From assembly GCF_016907755.1 (NCBI RefSeq), contig NZ_JAFBCN010000001.1, positions 1,550,001 to 1,614,000 on the forward strand: DNA of 64,000 nucleotides. Direction: 5' to 3'. This document shows, piece by piece, positions 47,486 to 56,713 of this stretch. The stretch's first letter is position 1. Each line of letters opens with the position of its first letter. Under the pieces are notes generated by a model. The model was not told the origin of the DNA. It saw nothing but the letters and a program-made list of their open reading frames with translations, and made no database searches. The position numbers and the translations under genes were made by a program. This DNA is from Cellulosimicrobium cellulans. Lineage in GTDB: Bacteria; Actinomycetota; Actinomycetes; Actinomycetales; Cellulomonadaceae.

Positions 47486-49986
47486 TGAGCGCTCCCAGCA
47501 CCACGACGCGCGGCTCGCGCCGCGCCACCCCGGTCGGCACGCCGGCCCCCTCCTCCGGCACGTCGCAGCGCAACACGACCCGGCTGCGCGGCGCCGACGC
47601 TCCGCGCGCGCTCACGACCCTCGGTGTCGTCGACGCGCTCGCGCTGGTCCTCGTCCTCGGCGCGGTCGCGGTCGGGTTCGGGCCCGTCTGGGGCTCGACC
47701 GGGTACCTCGTCCCCGCCGTCGGCGGCGCCGTCGTCGGGCTCCTGGTCGCGTGGCTCGGCGCCTGGCGCCGGTGGTCCGCCGCCACGGTCCTCGTCGTCG
47801 GCGTGGTCGCGTACCTGCTCCTCGGTGGCGCGCTCGCGCTGCCCGCCGACGCGATCGGCGGCGTCGTCCCGTCGCTGCAGACCCTCACCGACCTGCTCCG
47901 TGGCGCCGTCACGGGCTGGAAGGAGTTCGTCACCACGGTCCCGCCGCTGCACTCCTTCCCGGAGCTCGCGGTCGTCCCGTACCTCCTCATGCTCGCCACC
48001 GCGCTGCTCGCGGGGACGATCGCGTGGCGCGCGCGCCGCGCCGAGTGGGCGCTCGTGCCCGTCGTGGTCGCGTTCGTCGGGGTCATCCTCCTCGGGACCG
48101 TCATCGCGGCGCTCCCGGTGGTGCAGGGGCTCGTCGTCGGCGGCGTGGGTCTGCTGTGGGCCGGGTGGCGGGTCACGGCCGCGCGGCTCGGTGCGCACCA
48201 GATCACGACGGAGGCGAGCAAGGCCGCGACGCGGCGGCTCTGGTGGCACCGGGTGCGGACGGGCGCCGCGATGCTCGTCGTCGGCGGCGTCGCCGCGGCG
48301 TTCGCCGCGCCCGTGCTGCTCCCGGACGAGCCGCGCACCGTGCTGCGCGAGACCGTCGTGCCGCCCCTGGACCTGCACGAGTACGTGAGCCCGCTCACCG
48401 CGTTCCGCAAGTACGCCAAGGACATGCGCGAGGACGAGCTGTTCACGGTGCGGGGTCTCCCGGCGGGAGCCAAAGTCCGCCTCGCCGGTCTCGACACGTA
48501 CAACGGCGTCGTCTACGACGTCTCCAGCGGGCTGCCGGGCTCGGGCGTCTACACGCGTGCGGGCGAGGAGATCGCCACCGTGGCGTCCGGGACGCCGACG
48601 CGCGTCGACGTCCAGGTCGGGGACTACGCCGGCGTGTGGGTGCCCGACGTCGGCACGCTCGAGGGCATCACCTACGCGGGCGACCGCGCGCGCGAGCTCG
48701 GCGAGACCACGTACTACAACTCGACCACGGGGACCGCGCTGACGACCGCCGGGCTGCGCCCCGGCGACGCGTACACGCTCGACACGCTCGTCTCCGTCGA
48801 GCCCACCGAGGACGACCTGCGGGCGGGTGCCATCGACCAGTCGATCGAGGTCCCGACGCCGCCGAAGGACGCGCTGCCCGCGTCGCTCGCAGGCAAGGCA
48901 GCCCAGTTCATGGGGGAGGAAACGGAGCCGGTCGACCAGCTCTTCGCGCTCCGCGACGGCCTCGTGGCGAGCGGCGTCTTCTCCAGCGGGCTGGACACCC
49001 AGCCGCCGTCGCGTCCGGGCCACTCGGCGGAGCGCATCGACACGCTCCTCGCGGACGAGGAGATGGTGGGCGACGACGAGCAGTTCGCGGTGGCGCTCGC
49101 CCTCATGGCCAACCAGGCCGGCATCCCGGCGCGGGTGGTCATGGGCTTCTACCCCGACATGGAGAAGAACCCGCTCGAGCCCGGCGAGCCGTTCACGGCG
49201 ACCGGGACCGACGTGCACGCGTGGGCGGAGGTGCCGTTCGTCGGCTACGGGTGGGTGCCGATCACGGCGATCCCCGACGAGGACAACAAGATCCAGCCGG
49301 AGCCCAAGAGCCTCCAGGTGCCCAAGCCCCCGATCCTCGAGGACCCGGAGCCGCCGGAGGAGCCCGCCGAGGCCGAGGCGGGGAAGGTCGACGACGAGGA
49401 GAAGGAGAAGGCCGAGAGCGACGGCTTCGACTGGGGCCAGGCGGCCCTCGTCGCGGTCGCCGTGGTCGTGCCCCTGGCGCTCCTCGCCCTGCCCGTGATC
49501 CTCGTGCTCGCCTACAAGGCGCGCCGCCGGGCCCGGCGCCGCGCGGCGGCACGTCCGGTGGACCGGGTGAGCGGCGGCTGGCGCGAGGTCCTCGACACCG
49601 CGACGGACCTCGGGACCCCTGTCCCCGCAGGCTCCACGCGGCGCGAGGGGGCAGGCGTCCTCTCCCAGGCGTACGGCGCGACGGCGACGATCCCGCTCGC
49701 GCACCGTGCCGACGCGACCGTCTTCGGCGAGGGCGAGCCGACCGAGCAGGAGATCGAGGCCTTCTGGGCCGACGTCGACACGGTCGTCGGGGGGCTACGC
49801 TCCTCCGTGAACCGTCGGGCCCGCGTCCGTGCCGCACTCTCGTTGCGGTCCGTGCGCGCGCCCTCCGGTTCCTCGGGTCTGCGCCGGTGGCTGCCCGGCC
49901 GCCGCGCCGGCACGAAGGGTGGCGCCGTGCCCCCGGCGGCAGGGTCGTCGTCGGAGCCGACGAGACGACAGGGAGACGAGTCATGA
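47485..49986 (+). CDS. transglutaminase-like membrane protein lacking catalytic Cys and Asp (TgpA-type)
   Basis: The 833-residue protein has a hydrophilic start, six or so helices in residues 45-290, a large extracellular region with the transglutaminase-like core (about 510-600), an acidic linker, another helix (about 650-680) and a cytoplasmic tail. The core keeps LALMANQAGIPARVVMGFYP and the His (VHAWAEV, His578). However, the catalytic Cys of the usual GxCExFA motif is Asp531 (MVGDDEQFAVAL), and the catalytic Asp position (WVPVDPT in active enzymes) is Thr594 (WVPITAIP). It is therefore probably a non-enzymatic scaffold or binding domain. Coupled to DUF58 upstream and the RDD-FHA gene downstream (ATGA). 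Confidence 0.87.
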   Translation: MSAPSTTTRGSRRATPVGTPAPSSGTSQRNTTRLRGADAPRALTTLGVVDALALVLVLGAVAVGFGPVWGSTGYLVPAVGGAVVGLLVAWLGAWRRWSAATVLVVGVVAYLLLGGALALPADAIGGVVPSLQTLTDLLRGAVTGWKEFVTTVPPLHSFPELAVVPYLLMLATALLAGTIAWRARRAEWALVPVVVAFVGVILLGTVIAALPVVQGLVVGGVGLLWAGWRVTAARLGAHQITTEASKAATRRLWWHRVRTGAAMLVVGGVAAAFAAPVLLPDEPRTVLRETVVPPLDLHEYVSPLTAFRKYAKDMREDELFTVRGLPAGAKVRLAGLDTYNGVVYDVSSGLPGSGVYTRAGEEIATVASGTPTRVDVQVGDYAGVWVPDVGTLEGITYAGDRARELGETTYYNSTTGTALTTAGLRPGDAYTLDTLVSVEPTEDDLRAGAIDQSIEVPTPPKDALPASLAGKAAQFMGEETEPVDQLFALRDGLVASGVFSSGLDTQPPSRPGHSAERIDTLLADEEMVGDDEQFAVALALMANQAGIPARVVMGFYPDMEKNPLEPGEPFTATGTDVHAWAEVPFVGYGWVPITAIPDEDNKIQPEPKSLQVPKPPILEDPEPPEEPAEAEAGKVDDEEKEKAESDGFDWGQAALVAVAVVVPLALLALPVILVLAYKARRRARRRAAARPVDRVSGGWREVLDTATDLGTPVPAGSTRREGAGVLSQAYGATATIPLAHRADATVFGEGEPTEQEIEAFWADVDTVVGGLRSSVNRRARVRAALSLRSVRAPSGSSGLRRWLPGRRAGTKGGAVPPAAGSSSEPTRRQGDES

Positions 49987-51593
49987 GCGACGTGACGTGC
50001 GCCGCCTGCGGGTCCGCGCAGTCCTCGGGGTCCGCGTTCTGCGCGGTGTGCGGGCAGCCGTTCCCCCGGACGGGGCGCCCGGTCGCCGAGCCCGCGGCGG
50101 GCCCGGTCGGTAGCGTCCAGGCGGTCGCCGCGCGCGCGGGGGCCGACCTGCCGTACGCGTCCGCGTCGCACTCGGCGCCGGACACCACGACGGAGCCCGA
50201 GGTCTACGCGGCGACCCAGAAGGCGTTCGGCCCGGCCGTCGTCGCGCCGTCGTCGTCGCTCGCGACCGCTCCGTTCGCCGGGAAGGGGCGGCGGTTCCTC
50301 GCCTACGTGGTCGACGTCGCGGTCCCGGGCCTCGTCGCCCTGGTGGTCGTCGTCGCGGGTCTCGCGATGGTCGGGACGCCGCTCGGCAGCGTCCAGGTCG
50401 TGACGCAGGACGAGGCCGCCGCGCTGCTCGGCAAGATGCTCGTGGTCTACGTCGTCGCGGCGGTGCTCGCGCTCGCGTGGTGGGTGGGCGTCTGGTTCTG
50501 GGAGGGCTCGACGGGCAAGACGCTCGGCAACCTCCTCACGGGAATCCGCACGGTCGACGCGGGGACGCGTGAGCCGATCGGCTTCGGACGGGCCGCGCTG
50601 CGCTGGATCATCGTCGGCGTCGTGCCGGCGGGCGGGATCATCGTGGTCCTGCTCAGCCCGGGCTTCGACTCCTCCGGTCGGTCGCAGGGGTGGCAAGACA
50701 AGGCCGGCCGTTCGCTCGTCGTCGACGTGCGTGGCATCGCCCCCGCGTCCTCGGCACCCTCGGGCTACGACGGGGTGGCCTCGCTCGTGGCTGGCGCGCC
50801 CGCGGGAACCGGCCACGGCGCGGCCGGGGGATACGCGCCCCAGCCCGGGTACGCCCCCGCACCGGCACAGGCCGGGTACGCGCCCTACCCGCCCGCCCCG
50901 GTCGGCGGCCAGGGTGCCGCGGCCCCGGCCGCTCCCGCCGCGCCGGGCGCGTTCGCCCCGGCGGCGCCGTCTCCGTCCGCTCCGGTCCCGGACCCCTGGG
51001 CGTTCCCGTCGCCCGCGTCACCCGCAGGTGGCGGGCTGATCACCGGCGTCCCCGGCGTCGGGGGAGGCCCGGCGCCCGCCGTCGCCCCCTCCGCGCCGTC
51101 GGCCCCCGCAGCGCCCGTGCCGCCCGCCACGCCCGCGCCCGTGGCGAGGCCCGCTGCCGCGGTCCCCGCCGCCGCACCCACGCCGGAGCCCGCCGAGGCC
51201 GAGTGGGACAGCACGCGCATGACGGCGCGCGACGTCCGCGCCATGGACCCGGCACCCGACGTCTCGGTCGTCATCGAGCTCGAGTCGGGAGAGCGCCGCG
51301 CCGTCGACCGTCCGACGCTGCTCGGCCGCAACCCGCAGGCGCCCGACGACGGCCCGTGGAACCTCGTCGCGGTGGACGACCCGACGCGGTCCGTGTCCAA
51401 GACCCACGCCGAGCTCCGGGCCGACCCGAGCGGCCTCTGGCTGACGGACCGCGGCTCGACGAACGGCACCGTCGTCTCCGTGCCGGGCGCTCCGCCGCGC
51501 GTCGCCGAGCCCGGGACGCGCGTGCGCGTCCCGGTCGGTGCGACGATCCACGTGGGCGACCGCCGCATCGTCGTCCACCCGGGTGTCGCATGA
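49983..51593 (+). CDS. zinc ribbon-RDD membrane-FHA domain protein
   Basis: The 536-residue protein begins with a double-CxxC zinc ribbon (CAACGSAQ, then CAVCGQPF). It then has an RDD membrane domain with about four helices (residues about 95-255; RRFLAYVVDVAVPGL and STGKTLGNLLTGIRTVD are the RDD hallmarks). A 170-residue Pro/Ala-rich linker leads to a C-terminal FHA domain (about 440-536: LLGRNPQAPDDG, SVSKTHAELR, LTDRGSTNGTVV). The FHA part should bind phosphothreonine on a partner, presumably modified by the kinase in this operon. Start and stop overlap both neighbours (ATGA). Confidence 0.9.
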   Translation: MSDVTCAACGSAQSSGSAFCAVCGQPFPRTGRPVAEPAAGPVGSVQAVAARAGADLPYASASHSAPDTTTEPEVYAATQKAFGPAVVAPSSSLATAPFAGKGRRFLAYVVDVAVPGLVALVVVVAGLAMVGTPLGSVQVVTQDEAAALLGKMLVVYVVAAVLALAWWVGVWFWEGSTGKTLGNLLTGIRTVDAGTREPIGFGRAALRWIIVGVVPAGGIIVVLLSPGFDSSGRSQGWQDKAGRSLVVDVRGIAPASSAPSGYDGVASLVAGAPAGTGHGAAGGYAPQPGYAPAPAQAGYAPYPPAPVGGQGAAAPAAPAAPGAFAPAAPSPSAPVPDPWAFPSPASPAGGGLITGVPGVGGGPAPAVAPSAPSAPAAPVPPATPAPVARPAAAVPAAAPTPEPAEAEWDSTRMTARDVRAMDPAPDVSVVIELESGERRAVDRPTLLGRNPQAPDDGPWNLVAVDDPTRSVSKTHAELRADPSGLWLTDRGSTNGTVVSVPGAPPRVAEPGTRVRVPVGATIHVGDRRIVVHPGVA

Positions 51594-52447
51594 CGACCGA
51601 ACCGCCCGCCGAGGTCCACCTGGCCTGGGGCGCGGCGTCGCACCGCGGCGCGCGGCGGCTGCTCAACGAGGACCGGTTCCTCGTCTCGCGCTCCGTCTTC
51701 TTCGTCGCCGACGGCATGGGCGGTCACGAGGCGGGCGAGGTCGCGAGCGCGACGGCCGTCGAGGCGCTCCGGCCGCTGGCCGACCTCGACGTGATCACGC
51801 CGGACGAGGTCCGGACCCGGATCGCGGTCGCGCAGGAGAACGTCCAGGCGATCGTCACCGAGCCCGGCCGGGGGGCGGGCACCACCGTCACCGGTGTGGT
51901 GGTCTCGGAGCAGGACGGGAACCCGTACTGGCTCGTCGTCAACGTGGGCGACTCGCGGACCTACCACCTCGCCGGCGGGCACCTCGAGCAGGTGAGCGTC
52001 GACCACTCGGAGGTCCAGGAGATGGTGGACGCGGGACTGCTGACGCCCGCGGCGGCCCTCACCCACCCGCGTCGGCACGTCGTCACGCGCGCGCTCGGCT
52101 CGCGCAACCCCCCGCAGGTGGACTTCTGGTACCTGCCGATCGAGCGGCACGACCGCGTCCTGGTCTGCTCGGACGGGCTGACGGGCGAGCTCACGGACGA
52201 GCGGATCGCGGAGGTCCTGCTCTCCACGCCCGACCCGCAGGCGGCCGCCGAGCGTCTGGTCCACGAGGCCATCGCGGCCGGTGGGCGGGATAACATCACA
52301 GTCGTCGTCGTCGACGCGACGGGCGTGTCCGACGACACGAGCGGCGGGAGCACGACACCGCGCGACCACGCCGGGGTGCCGGGTCCGGTCGTCGACGAGG
52401 ACACGCTGCCCAGGGATGTTCGTCTGCAGATCGGGGGTCTGACGTGA
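51590..52447 (+). CDS. PP2C-family Ser/Thr protein phosphatase
   Basis: The 285-residue phosphatase has all PP2C metal-binding motifs: RRLLNEDRF, FFVADGMGGHEAGEVAS, VNVGDSRTYHL, VLVCSDGLTGEL and GGRDNITVVVVD. It lacks a transmembrane segment, so it is cytoplasmic. It is the antagonist of the kinase encoded two genes downstream, and the FHA proteins on both sides are likely readers of the same phosphosites. ATGA overlap upstream, GTGA overlap downstream. Confidence 0.95.
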   Translation: MTTEPPAEVHLAWGAASHRGARRLLNEDRFLVSRSVFFVADGMGGHEAGEVASATAVEALRPLADLDVITPDEVRTRIAVAQENVQAIVTEPGRGAGTTVTGVVVSEQDGNPYWLVVNVGDSRTYHLAGGHLEQVSVDHSEVQEMVDAGLLTPAAALTHPRRHVVTRALGSRNPPQVDFWYLPIERHDRVLVCSDGLTGELTDERIAEVLLSTPDPQAAAERLVHEAIAAGGRDNITVVVVDATGVSDDTSGGSTTPRDHAGVPGPVVDEDTLPRDVRLQIGGLT

Positions 52448-54090
52448 CGCTGCGCTACGTCACGGGTACCGCACGAGCCGTCGTGCGAGGCGGCACGGTC
52501 GTCGTGCTGCCGGGTCCGGTGGAGGCTTCGCTCGTCGAGCAGGTCTGGGACCAGCTCGGCACCGACGCGGGGGTCGTCGAGGTCCTCCAGGTGCTCACCG
52601 GCGCCTTCGGCTCGAGCCTGCGGACGGTGCCGCCGTTCGTGGTGGCGGTGGTCGCGGACCGTCGCGTCCACGTCGCCGCGCGCGGTCGCGTCGCAGTGAC
52701 CCTCGAGCTCGACGGCGGCGAGCGCGTGCGGGTGGAGGGCGAGGGCGTCACGACCTGGTCGGAGCGCGTCCTGGACGACGTCGTCGAGCTGCTCGTGCGC
52801 GCGGACACCGGCGTCGTCGGCACCCTCGACGAGGCACCGGCAGGCGAGCCCCTGCTCGGGGGCGCGACCTCTCTCCCGCTGGTCTCCGGCGTCGTCCTCG
52901 CGGGCGCCGTCGCGTGGCCCCTCGCCGAGCGTCCCGCCCCGCCCGCGGTCGAGGACCTCCTGGTCGACGACGCACCCGCCGTCGACCCCGTTCCGGCGGA
53001 CCGCCCCTCCTGGGGCTCGACCACCGGGCCGACGGCGGTGGAGCCGACGCCCGCCGAGGTGGCGGCGCCGCTCGGTGCGACGCTCCGTCTCCCCGAGGAG
53101 ACCATCGCGCCCGAGCCGGAGTCCGGCTCCTCGGTCACGCCGGTGCTCGCGGACGCGCCCGCGACGGCGGAGCCCGATGCCGCCGTGTCGCCGGAGGAGG
53201 ACGCCGACGACGACTACGCCCACCTGTGGGGGTCGACCATCCTGCGGACCGTCGAGGACGCCGCCGTGCGCACGGAGGACGACGAGGAGCACGACGAGCC
53301 CGCGTCACCGAGCCCCGTGACGCCGCCCGTCCCCCCGGCACCCGACGTCGGGGAGCCGCCCCTGCCGCCGCCGGCCGCGACCGGCGACGGCCTCATCGCG
53401 GGCGTCCCGCGGGAGTGGACGGGTGCGACGCCTGCCGCGGCGCACCGCGCCGCGACGGTCGACCCCGACGGCGAGCCCACCGGTGCCGAGGGCGAGCCCG
53501 GGCTCGACCACGACGGCCACACCGTCCACTCGTCCGCCATCGCCGACCTGCGCGCGGCCGCGCGGGACGCGGGCGGCGGCGCCGCCCCGGTGCCGCCTCC
53601 GCCGTCGTTCAGCGCTCCGCCCGGGCCGGGGCAGCAGCAGATCCTGGCGCGCACGTGCGCCCAGGGGCACGCGAACCCGCCGTCGCGGGACACGTGCGCG
53701 GTCTGCGGCGGGCCGCTCGAGGGAGACGCCGAGCTCGCGATCCGTCCGCCGCTCGGGCGGGTCCTCGTCTCGACAGGGCAGGCGGTCGAGCTCGACCGTC
53801 CCGTCGTCGTGGGCCGGCGCCCGCGCACGCCCCGGTCGCAGGCGGCGGACCTGCCCCGCCTGGTGACGGTGCCCAGCCCGCAGCAGGACATCTCGCGCTC
53901 GCACCTCGAGATCACGCTCGAGGGGTGGCACGTGCTCGTGAGCGACATGGCGACGACGAACGGCACCACGCTCCTGCGCGCGGGTCAGCCGCCGCGGCGC
54001 CTGCACCCGTCGGAGCCGGTCCTGGTCGTCGACGGGGACGTCGCCGACCTCGGCGACGGCGTGACCCTCGTCTTCGAGGGGATCCGGTGA
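52444..54090 (+). CDS. FHA-domain protein with zinc ribbon and long acidic linker
   Basis: The 548-residue product has an unrecognised N-terminal domain (about 1-125, beta-rich with TLELDGGERVRVEGEGV) and a long Pro/Glu/Asp-rich disordered region (about 150-395). A zinc ribbon follows (TCAQGHANPP, then TCAVCGGPLEG, about 400-430). The C-terminal FHA domain (about 440-548) has VVVGRRPRTPR, QQDISRSHLEITL and DMATTNGTTL. No membrane helix of usual length is apparent. It probably acts as a phospho-dependent adaptor between the kinase and the secretion ATPase; the partner is inferred. GTGA overlaps with both neighbours. Confidence 0.87.
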   Translation: MTLRYVTGTARAVVRGGTVVVLPGPVEASLVEQVWDQLGTDAGVVEVLQVLTGAFGSSLRTVPPFVVAVVADRRVHVAARGRVAVTLELDGGERVRVEGEGVTTWSERVLDDVVELLVRADTGVVGTLDEAPAGEPLLGGATSLPLVSGVVLAGAVAWPLAERPAPPAVEDLLVDDAPAVDPVPADRPSWGSTTGPTAVEPTPAEVAAPLGATLRLPEETIAPEPESGSSVTPVLADAPATAEPDAAVSPEEDADDDYAHLWGSTILRTVEDAAVRTEDDEEHDEPASPSPVTPPVPPAPDVGEPPLPPPAATGDGLIAGVPREWTGATPAAAHRAATVDPDGEPTGAEGEPGLDHDGHTVHSSAIADLRAAARDAGGGAAPVPPPPSFSAPPGPGQQQILARTCAQGHANPPSRDTCAVCGGPLEGDAELAIRPPLGRVLVSTGQAVELDRPVVVGRRPRTPRSQAADLPRLVTVPSPQQDISRSHLEITLEGWHVLVSDMATTNGTTLLRAGQPPRRLHPSEPVLVVDGDVADLGDGVTLVFEGIR

Positions 54091-55892
54091 GCACCAAGCG
54101 CGCGCCGTCCCCACCGCCGGAGATCACGGGCTTCGAGTACGTCTCGCTGGTCGGCTCGGGCGGGTTCTCCGACGTCTTCCTCTACCAGCAGCAGCGCCCC
54201 CGCCGGCGCGTCGCGGTCAAGGTCCTGCTGCAGGAGTGGTCCAGCCACTCGCAGCGGGCGGCGTTCGACGCCGAGGCCGACCTCATGGCGACGCTCTCGA
54301 CCCACCCGTCGATCGTCACGATGTACGAGGCGGACATCGCCGACGACGGGCGCCCGTACCTCGCCATGGAGTACTGCTCGCGTCCCAACCTGGGGGCGAG
54401 GTACCGCACCGAGCGGCTCTCGGTCGCCGAGGCGCTGCGCACCGCGGTCCAGATCGCCGGCGCCGTGGAGACGGCGCACCGCGCGGGCATCCTGCATCGC
54501 GACATCAAGCCCGCGAACATCCTGGTCACCGAGTACGGGCACCCGGCCCTCACGGACTTCGGCATCTCCTCCACGGTCGACGACGCCGCGCGCGCCGAGG
54601 GCATGTCGATCCCGTGGTCCCCGCCCGAGTCGTTCGCCGAGCCGCCCCGCAGCGGCATCGCGACCGACGTCTGGGCCCTCGCGGCGACGACGTACACGCT
54701 GCTCGCGGGCCGGACGCCGTTCGAGGTGCCCGGCGGGTCGAACTCGAGCGCCAACCTCATCTCGCGCATCGAGACCTCGCCGCTGCCCCCGACGGGACGC
54801 ACCGACGTGCCGGCCTCGCTCGAGCGCGTGCTCGCGACGGCGATGGCGAAGAACCCCGGGTCGCGCTACCCCACGGTCCTCGCGTTCGCCCGCGCGCTCC
54901 AGCAGGTGCAGAACGAGCTGTCGTACGCGGTCACCCCGATCGACCTGCTCGACGACACGGGGCACGTGCAGGAGGAGGAGCCGGACGACGACGCCGGGAC
55001 CCGCCTGCGCCAGGTCGTGTCGATCGACCCGGCGGGGCCGGGCGGGACGTCGTCGGGGCCCGTCGCGCCGAACCGGCCCACCCAGCCGACGACGCCGCTG
55101 CGGCCGGGCCAGCCGGGCGCCCCATGGCCTGGCCAGACCGTCGCGCCCGGACCCGCCGCCCCGCAGCAGCCGGGACCGCGCGCCCCGCAGCAGCCCTACG
55201 CGCCCGCGGCCTGGAGCCAGGGCGCACCCGCGCACACCGCGGGCACCGCGCCGACGTCCGCCGTCGGCCCGGGCGGGCACGCGCCCGTCGCGGAGCTCAC
55301 GGACCCGTCCCGGATGTACCCCGGCGCCCGGCGCCCGGGCGCCTGGGGCCAGCCCCCGGTCGAGGACACGGTCCACCGGCCCACCGGGCCGGAGGACGGC
55401 GGACCGGCCGCCGCGCCGACGGAGGAACGGTCGGGTCGTGGCGCGCTGTGGGCGACGCTCGCGGGCGTCGTCGGGGTCGCGGTCGCGGTCGGAGGCTTCT
55501 TCCTGCTCCGCCCGGACGCCACCGTGGACGACACGGACCCCGACGGCGGCGGCGAGGAGACGGCCGCCACGGACGACGACTTCCTGCCGTCGGACAACCT
55601 CGGCGACCTCGTCCCGCCCGTGAACGATCTCGTGGGCACCTACGACCCGGCGCGCGAGGTCGCGACGTTCACGTGGGCGTACAACTCGGACAAGGCGCAG
55701 GACGGCGACTCGTTCGCCTGGAAGAAGCTGGACCCCATCGAGGAGACCCCCTACAAGGAGATCTTCGACGAGACGACCGTCGAGCTCCGGGCGAAGCCCG
55801 GCGAGCAGGTCTGCATCGAGGTCGTCGTGATCAGGGACGGCAGGCCGTCCGCGGCGCCCGGGAAGTCGTGCGTGACGGGGGAGGCGGCGTGA
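54087..55892 (+). CDS. transmembrane Ser/Thr protein kinase (PknB-type catalytic domain)
   Basis: The 601-residue kinase has a complete catalytic domain (about 14-280): Gly loop LVGSGGFSDVFLY, VAVKVLL, catalytic loop GILHRDIKPANILV, DFGISS and an SPPE version of the APE motif. A Pro/Gln/Gly-rich juxtamembrane region follows, then one helix (about 450-470, ALWATLAGVVGVAVAVGGFF) and an extracellular domain of about 120 residues with two cysteines (EQVCIEVV, KSCVTG). PASTA repeats are absent, so the sensor differs from PknB. It likely phosphorylates components of this locus. GTGA overlaps both neighbours. Confidence 0.93.
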   Translation: MSTKRAPSPPPEITGFEYVSLVGSGGFSDVFLYQQQRPRRRVAVKVLLQEWSSHSQRAAFDAEADLMATLSTHPSIVTMYEADIADDGRPYLAMEYCSRPNLGARYRTERLSVAEALRTAVQIAGAVETAHRAGILHRDIKPANILVTEYGHPALTDFGISSTVDDAARAEGMSIPWSPPESFAEPPRSGIATDVWALAATTYTLLAGRTPFEVPGGSNSSANLISRIETSPLPPTGRTDVPASLERVLATAMAKNPGSRYPTVLAFARALQQVQNELSYAVTPIDLLDDTGHVQEEEPDDDAGTRLRQVVSIDPAGPGGTSSGPVAPNRPTQPTTPLRPGQPGAPWPGQTVAPGPAAPQQPGPRAPQQPYAPAAWSQGAPAHTAGTAPTSAVGPGGHAPVAELTDPSRMYPGARRPGAWGQPPVEDTVHRPTGPEDGGPAAAPTEERSGRGALWATLAGVVGVAVAVGGFFLLRPDATVDDTDPDGGGEETAATDDDFLPSDNLGDLVPPVNDLVGTYDPAREVATFTWAYNSDKAQDGDSFAWKKLDPIEETPYKEIFDETTVELRAKPGEQVCIEVVVIRDGRPSAAPGKSCVTGEAA

Positions 55893-56590
55893 GCGAGCTC
55901 GCGGTCGAGTTCTGCGGGGAGTGGTTCCGCCCGTCCGTGGACGGGGACCCGTTCGACATCGGGCGGGACGGCGACCTCGCGATCGAGGACAACCCGTACC
56001 TGCACCGCCGCTTCCTGCGCATCTCGCACGAGGGCGGCATCTGGTGGCTCTCGAACGTCGGGACGCTCATCTCCGCGACGGTGTGCGACTCGGGTGGTGG
56101 GGTCCAGTCCTGGCTCTCGCCGGGCAACCGCCTTCCGATCGTCTTCCCGACGACGTCGATCGTGTTCACGGCCGGGCCGACCACGTACGAGCTCACCGCG
56201 CAGCTCAGGGGCGCGCCGTACCAGGAGATCCGCTCCGAGGACACGGAGTCGGGCGGCGCGACGACGATCGGCATGATCACCTTCACGACGAGCCAGAAGC
56301 AGCTCATCGTCGCGCTGGCCGAGCCGATGCTGCGCCGCGACGGCACGGGCCTGTCGGAGATCCCGTCGTCGGCCGCAGCCGCGGCCCGCCTGGGCTGGGC
56401 GACGACGCGCTTCAACCGCAAGCTCGACAACGTGTGCGACAAGCTCGACCGGATCGGGGTCAAGGGCCTGCGCGGCGGCCCCGGTGCGCTTGCGACGAAC
56501 CGCCGCGCGCGCCTCGTCGAGTACGCCGTGGCGTCGCGCCTGGTCACCTCGGCCGACCTGCCCCTGCTCGACCTCACCGACGACGGCTGA
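55889..56590 (+). CDS. FHA-like protein with C-terminal helix-turn-helix-like region
   Basis: The 233-residue cytoplasmic protein has an FHA-like first half (about 10-110: FDIGRDGDLAIEDNPYLHRRF, then GGIWWLSNVGT). The second half is helical and resembles a winged helix (about 130-200: TSQKQLIVALAEPMLR, then SAAAAARLGWATTRFNRKLDNV with a helix-turn-helix look). I cannot name a family with confidence. Within this locus it is the only candidate DNA-binding protein, so it could be a phospho-responsive regulator, perhaps of the TGGGGA-N4-TCCCCA sites. That link is inference. GTGA overlap with the kinase gene. Confidence 0.75.
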   Translation: MSELAVEFCGEWFRPSVDGDPFDIGRDGDLAIEDNPYLHRRFLRISHEGGIWWLSNVGTLISATVCDSGGGVQSWLSPGNRLPIVFPTTSIVFTAGPTTYELTAQLRGAPYQEIRSEDTESGGATTIGMITFTTSQKQLIVALAEPMLRRDGTGLSEIPSSAAAAARLGWATTRFNRKLDNVCDKLDRIGVKGLRGGPGALATNRRARLVEYAVASRLVTSADLPLLDLTDDG

Positions 56591-56713
56591 CGTCAGCGGC
56601 TCCGCGGGCGCGCGTCCCGTGCGCCCCTCCTGGTCGCGCCCTGCGTACCGCTGCCCGACCGTCGGAGCCTCCGGCCTGCCCGTCCCTCTCCCCGGACCTG
56701 AACAGGAACCTTC

